From: an uncultured Desulfobacter sp.
Lineage (GTDB): Bacteria; Desulfobacterota; Desulfobacteria; Desulfobacterales; Desulfobacteraceae
Direction of reading: 5' to 3'
Assembly (NCBI RefSeq): GCF_963666145.1
Contig: NZ_OY762614.1
Coordinates: 1,292,501-1,356,500 of the forward strand
DNA: 64,000 bases
The notes beneath the pieces are model-generated. The model was given only the letters and a program-made list of their open reading frames with translations, did no database searches and was not told the origin of the DNA. Below are positions 63,309 to 64,000 of this stretch, piece by piece. How positions within the stretch are numbered: the stretch's first letter is position 1; each line of letters begins with the position of its first letter. The position numbers were made by a program, and so were the translations under genes.

Positions 63309-64000
63309 ATGGACAAGGTGCAAGTTTTTTTAGGATGGATACTTGTATACATGGTGTTGTCCTGTGCGGTATTTGCGGCCGACTTTGCCCATGCCGAAAC
63401 GAACAGCGCCCTGCTCACCCCCGAAGAAAAAGCATATATCCAGTCAAAAAAAAGTATCAGCATCGGCATTACGGACAACGAGCCGCCCTATTCATTTTAT
63501 TCCCAAGGCACCATCAACGGCTTTTCCATTGATCTGCTTCATATTCTTGAACACACATCGGGCCTGAAATTCAAATTTGTCCTGGGAAGCTGGTTTAATG
63601 TTTTTGCTTCATTTAAAAACGGGAATCTGGATGTAATTGACCAGATATCCTTCACCGAAGAGCGCAGCCACTGGATGCGTTTCACCCCGCCCTACCATGT
63701 CAAAGGACTTGTCTTGTTCATGCAAACCGCTGAACTCCCCCACCCCTTTAAAGGCCTGGAAAGTATTAACGGCAAACGGATTGGTATCATCCGGGATATT
63801 TATTACGAACAGATCCTGCGCCAGGAAGACCATATACGCGTTTTTGAGTATGATGACTATATCTCGCTGATGAAGGCACTCTCCTTTGGCTGGGTGGATG
63901 CGGTGGTGGCAAGTGAAATGACCGGAAACTTTGTCATTCGCGACAACAACCTTTCCGGCATCTGTGTGGCAGGCCCCTTCAATGCCAGGGGGATTGTTGA
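63309..64000 (+). CDS. Protein with a periplasmic solute-binding (SBP_bac_3) domain, 3' end off the right edge
   Basis: At least 230 residues. The first 29 look like a signal peptide or membrane anchor (ILVYMVLSCAVFAADFAHA). Then the type 3 extracellular binding domain: ISIGITDNEPPYSFYSQGTI, NGFSIDLLHILEH, DVIDQISFTEERS, MRFTPPYHVKGLVLFMQ, GKRIGIIRD, WVDAVVASEMT. AAAGGA lies eight bases before the ATG. The rest may be a sensor kinase or diguanylate cyclase, as is common in Desulfobacterota; this cannot be seen. Confidence 0.85.
   Translation, partial: MDKVQVFLGWILVYMVLSCAVFAADFAHAETNSALLTPEEKAYIQSKKSISIGITDNEPPYSFYSQGTINGFSIDLLHILEHTSGLKFKFVLGSWFNVFASFKNGNLDVIDQISFTEERSHWMRFTPPYHVKGLVLFMQTAELPHPFKGLESINGKRIGIIRDIYYEQILRQEDHIRVFEYDDYISLMKALSFGWVDAVVASEMTGNFVIRDNNLSGICVAGPFNARGIV

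Noticed and set aside
1..64000. tRNA, rRNA or CRISPR arrays
   Set aside because: No cloverleaf with TTCRA arm, rRNA core sequence or regularly spaced direct repeats was recognised by eye; a tRNAscan run could still find one.

Overview
The window reads as the chromosome of a Gram-negative, anaerobic Desulfobacterota, most like a Desulfobacteraceae sulfate reducer. This is inferred from lipid A/LPS genes (lptD, msbA, waaA), a small assimilatory-type sulfite reductase, a RicT-type PSP1 protein, the yicC-remA-gmk order and a sigma-54 two-component system. No rRNA, tRNA or CRISPR was seen. Most of the window is ordinary, tightly packed core genome.

Layout. 1-3.0 kb (minus): a cysteine synthase fused to a cysteinyl-tRNA-synthetase-like domain that has lost its HIGH and KMSKS signatures, followed by an unknown gene running off the left edge. 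3.2-15.4 kb (plus): lptD overlapped by a NusG paralogue, an HU/IHF protein, holB, ricT, metG, a transpeptidase and a 1237-residue GlmS-like protein. 15.4-21.4 kb (minus): msbA, Trm112-like, DUF4416, yicC, remA-like, gmk, rlmB, comF; waaA diverges. 22.9-27.5 kb: dnaK and lon. 27.7-36.9 kb: DtxR-type regulator, methyltransferase, RND pump with fusion protein, yebG, iron alcohol dehydrogenase, rtcB. 37-41.7 kb: two unknowns, truA-like, TSUP permease with a GntR regulator, two tandem GlpM-like proteins.

41.8-48.1 kb is the accessory region: a degraded chromosomal integron. The integrase gene (plus) is cut by a 1521-bp ISKra4-like element with 8-bp target duplications; removing it restores the frame exactly. 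To its left lie attI and a cassette array on the opposite strand. Cassette 1 has no long ORF; it holds many nested helices followed by a 28-residue hydrophobic peptide ORF with a good ribosome site. Cassette 2 is an MltR-like gene, cassette 3 a YefM/YoeB toxin-antitoxin pair, and cassette 4 a small unknown gene split by a 319-bp MITE with the same ends as the IS. A group II intron remnant sits in the attC of cassette 2, next to a second intron remnant and another MITE-like element. Cassette 1 is the best candidate for an undescribed system.

48-64 kb is core again: a YddG-like exporter, sulfite reductase with an MBL-fold hydrolase, an EamA transporter, tyrA (chorismate mutase/prephenate dehydrogenase), a ZraSR-like two-component system with a perfect -24/-12 promoter in front of a ZraP-like periplasmic protein, FAH-family hydrolase, rhomboid protease, trypsin-like protease, and a thiS-thiG-thiH-thiF operon behind a TPP riboswitch and terminator. 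A solute-binding-domain protein runs off the right edge.

Functions rest on motif recognition by eye; no database search was possible.
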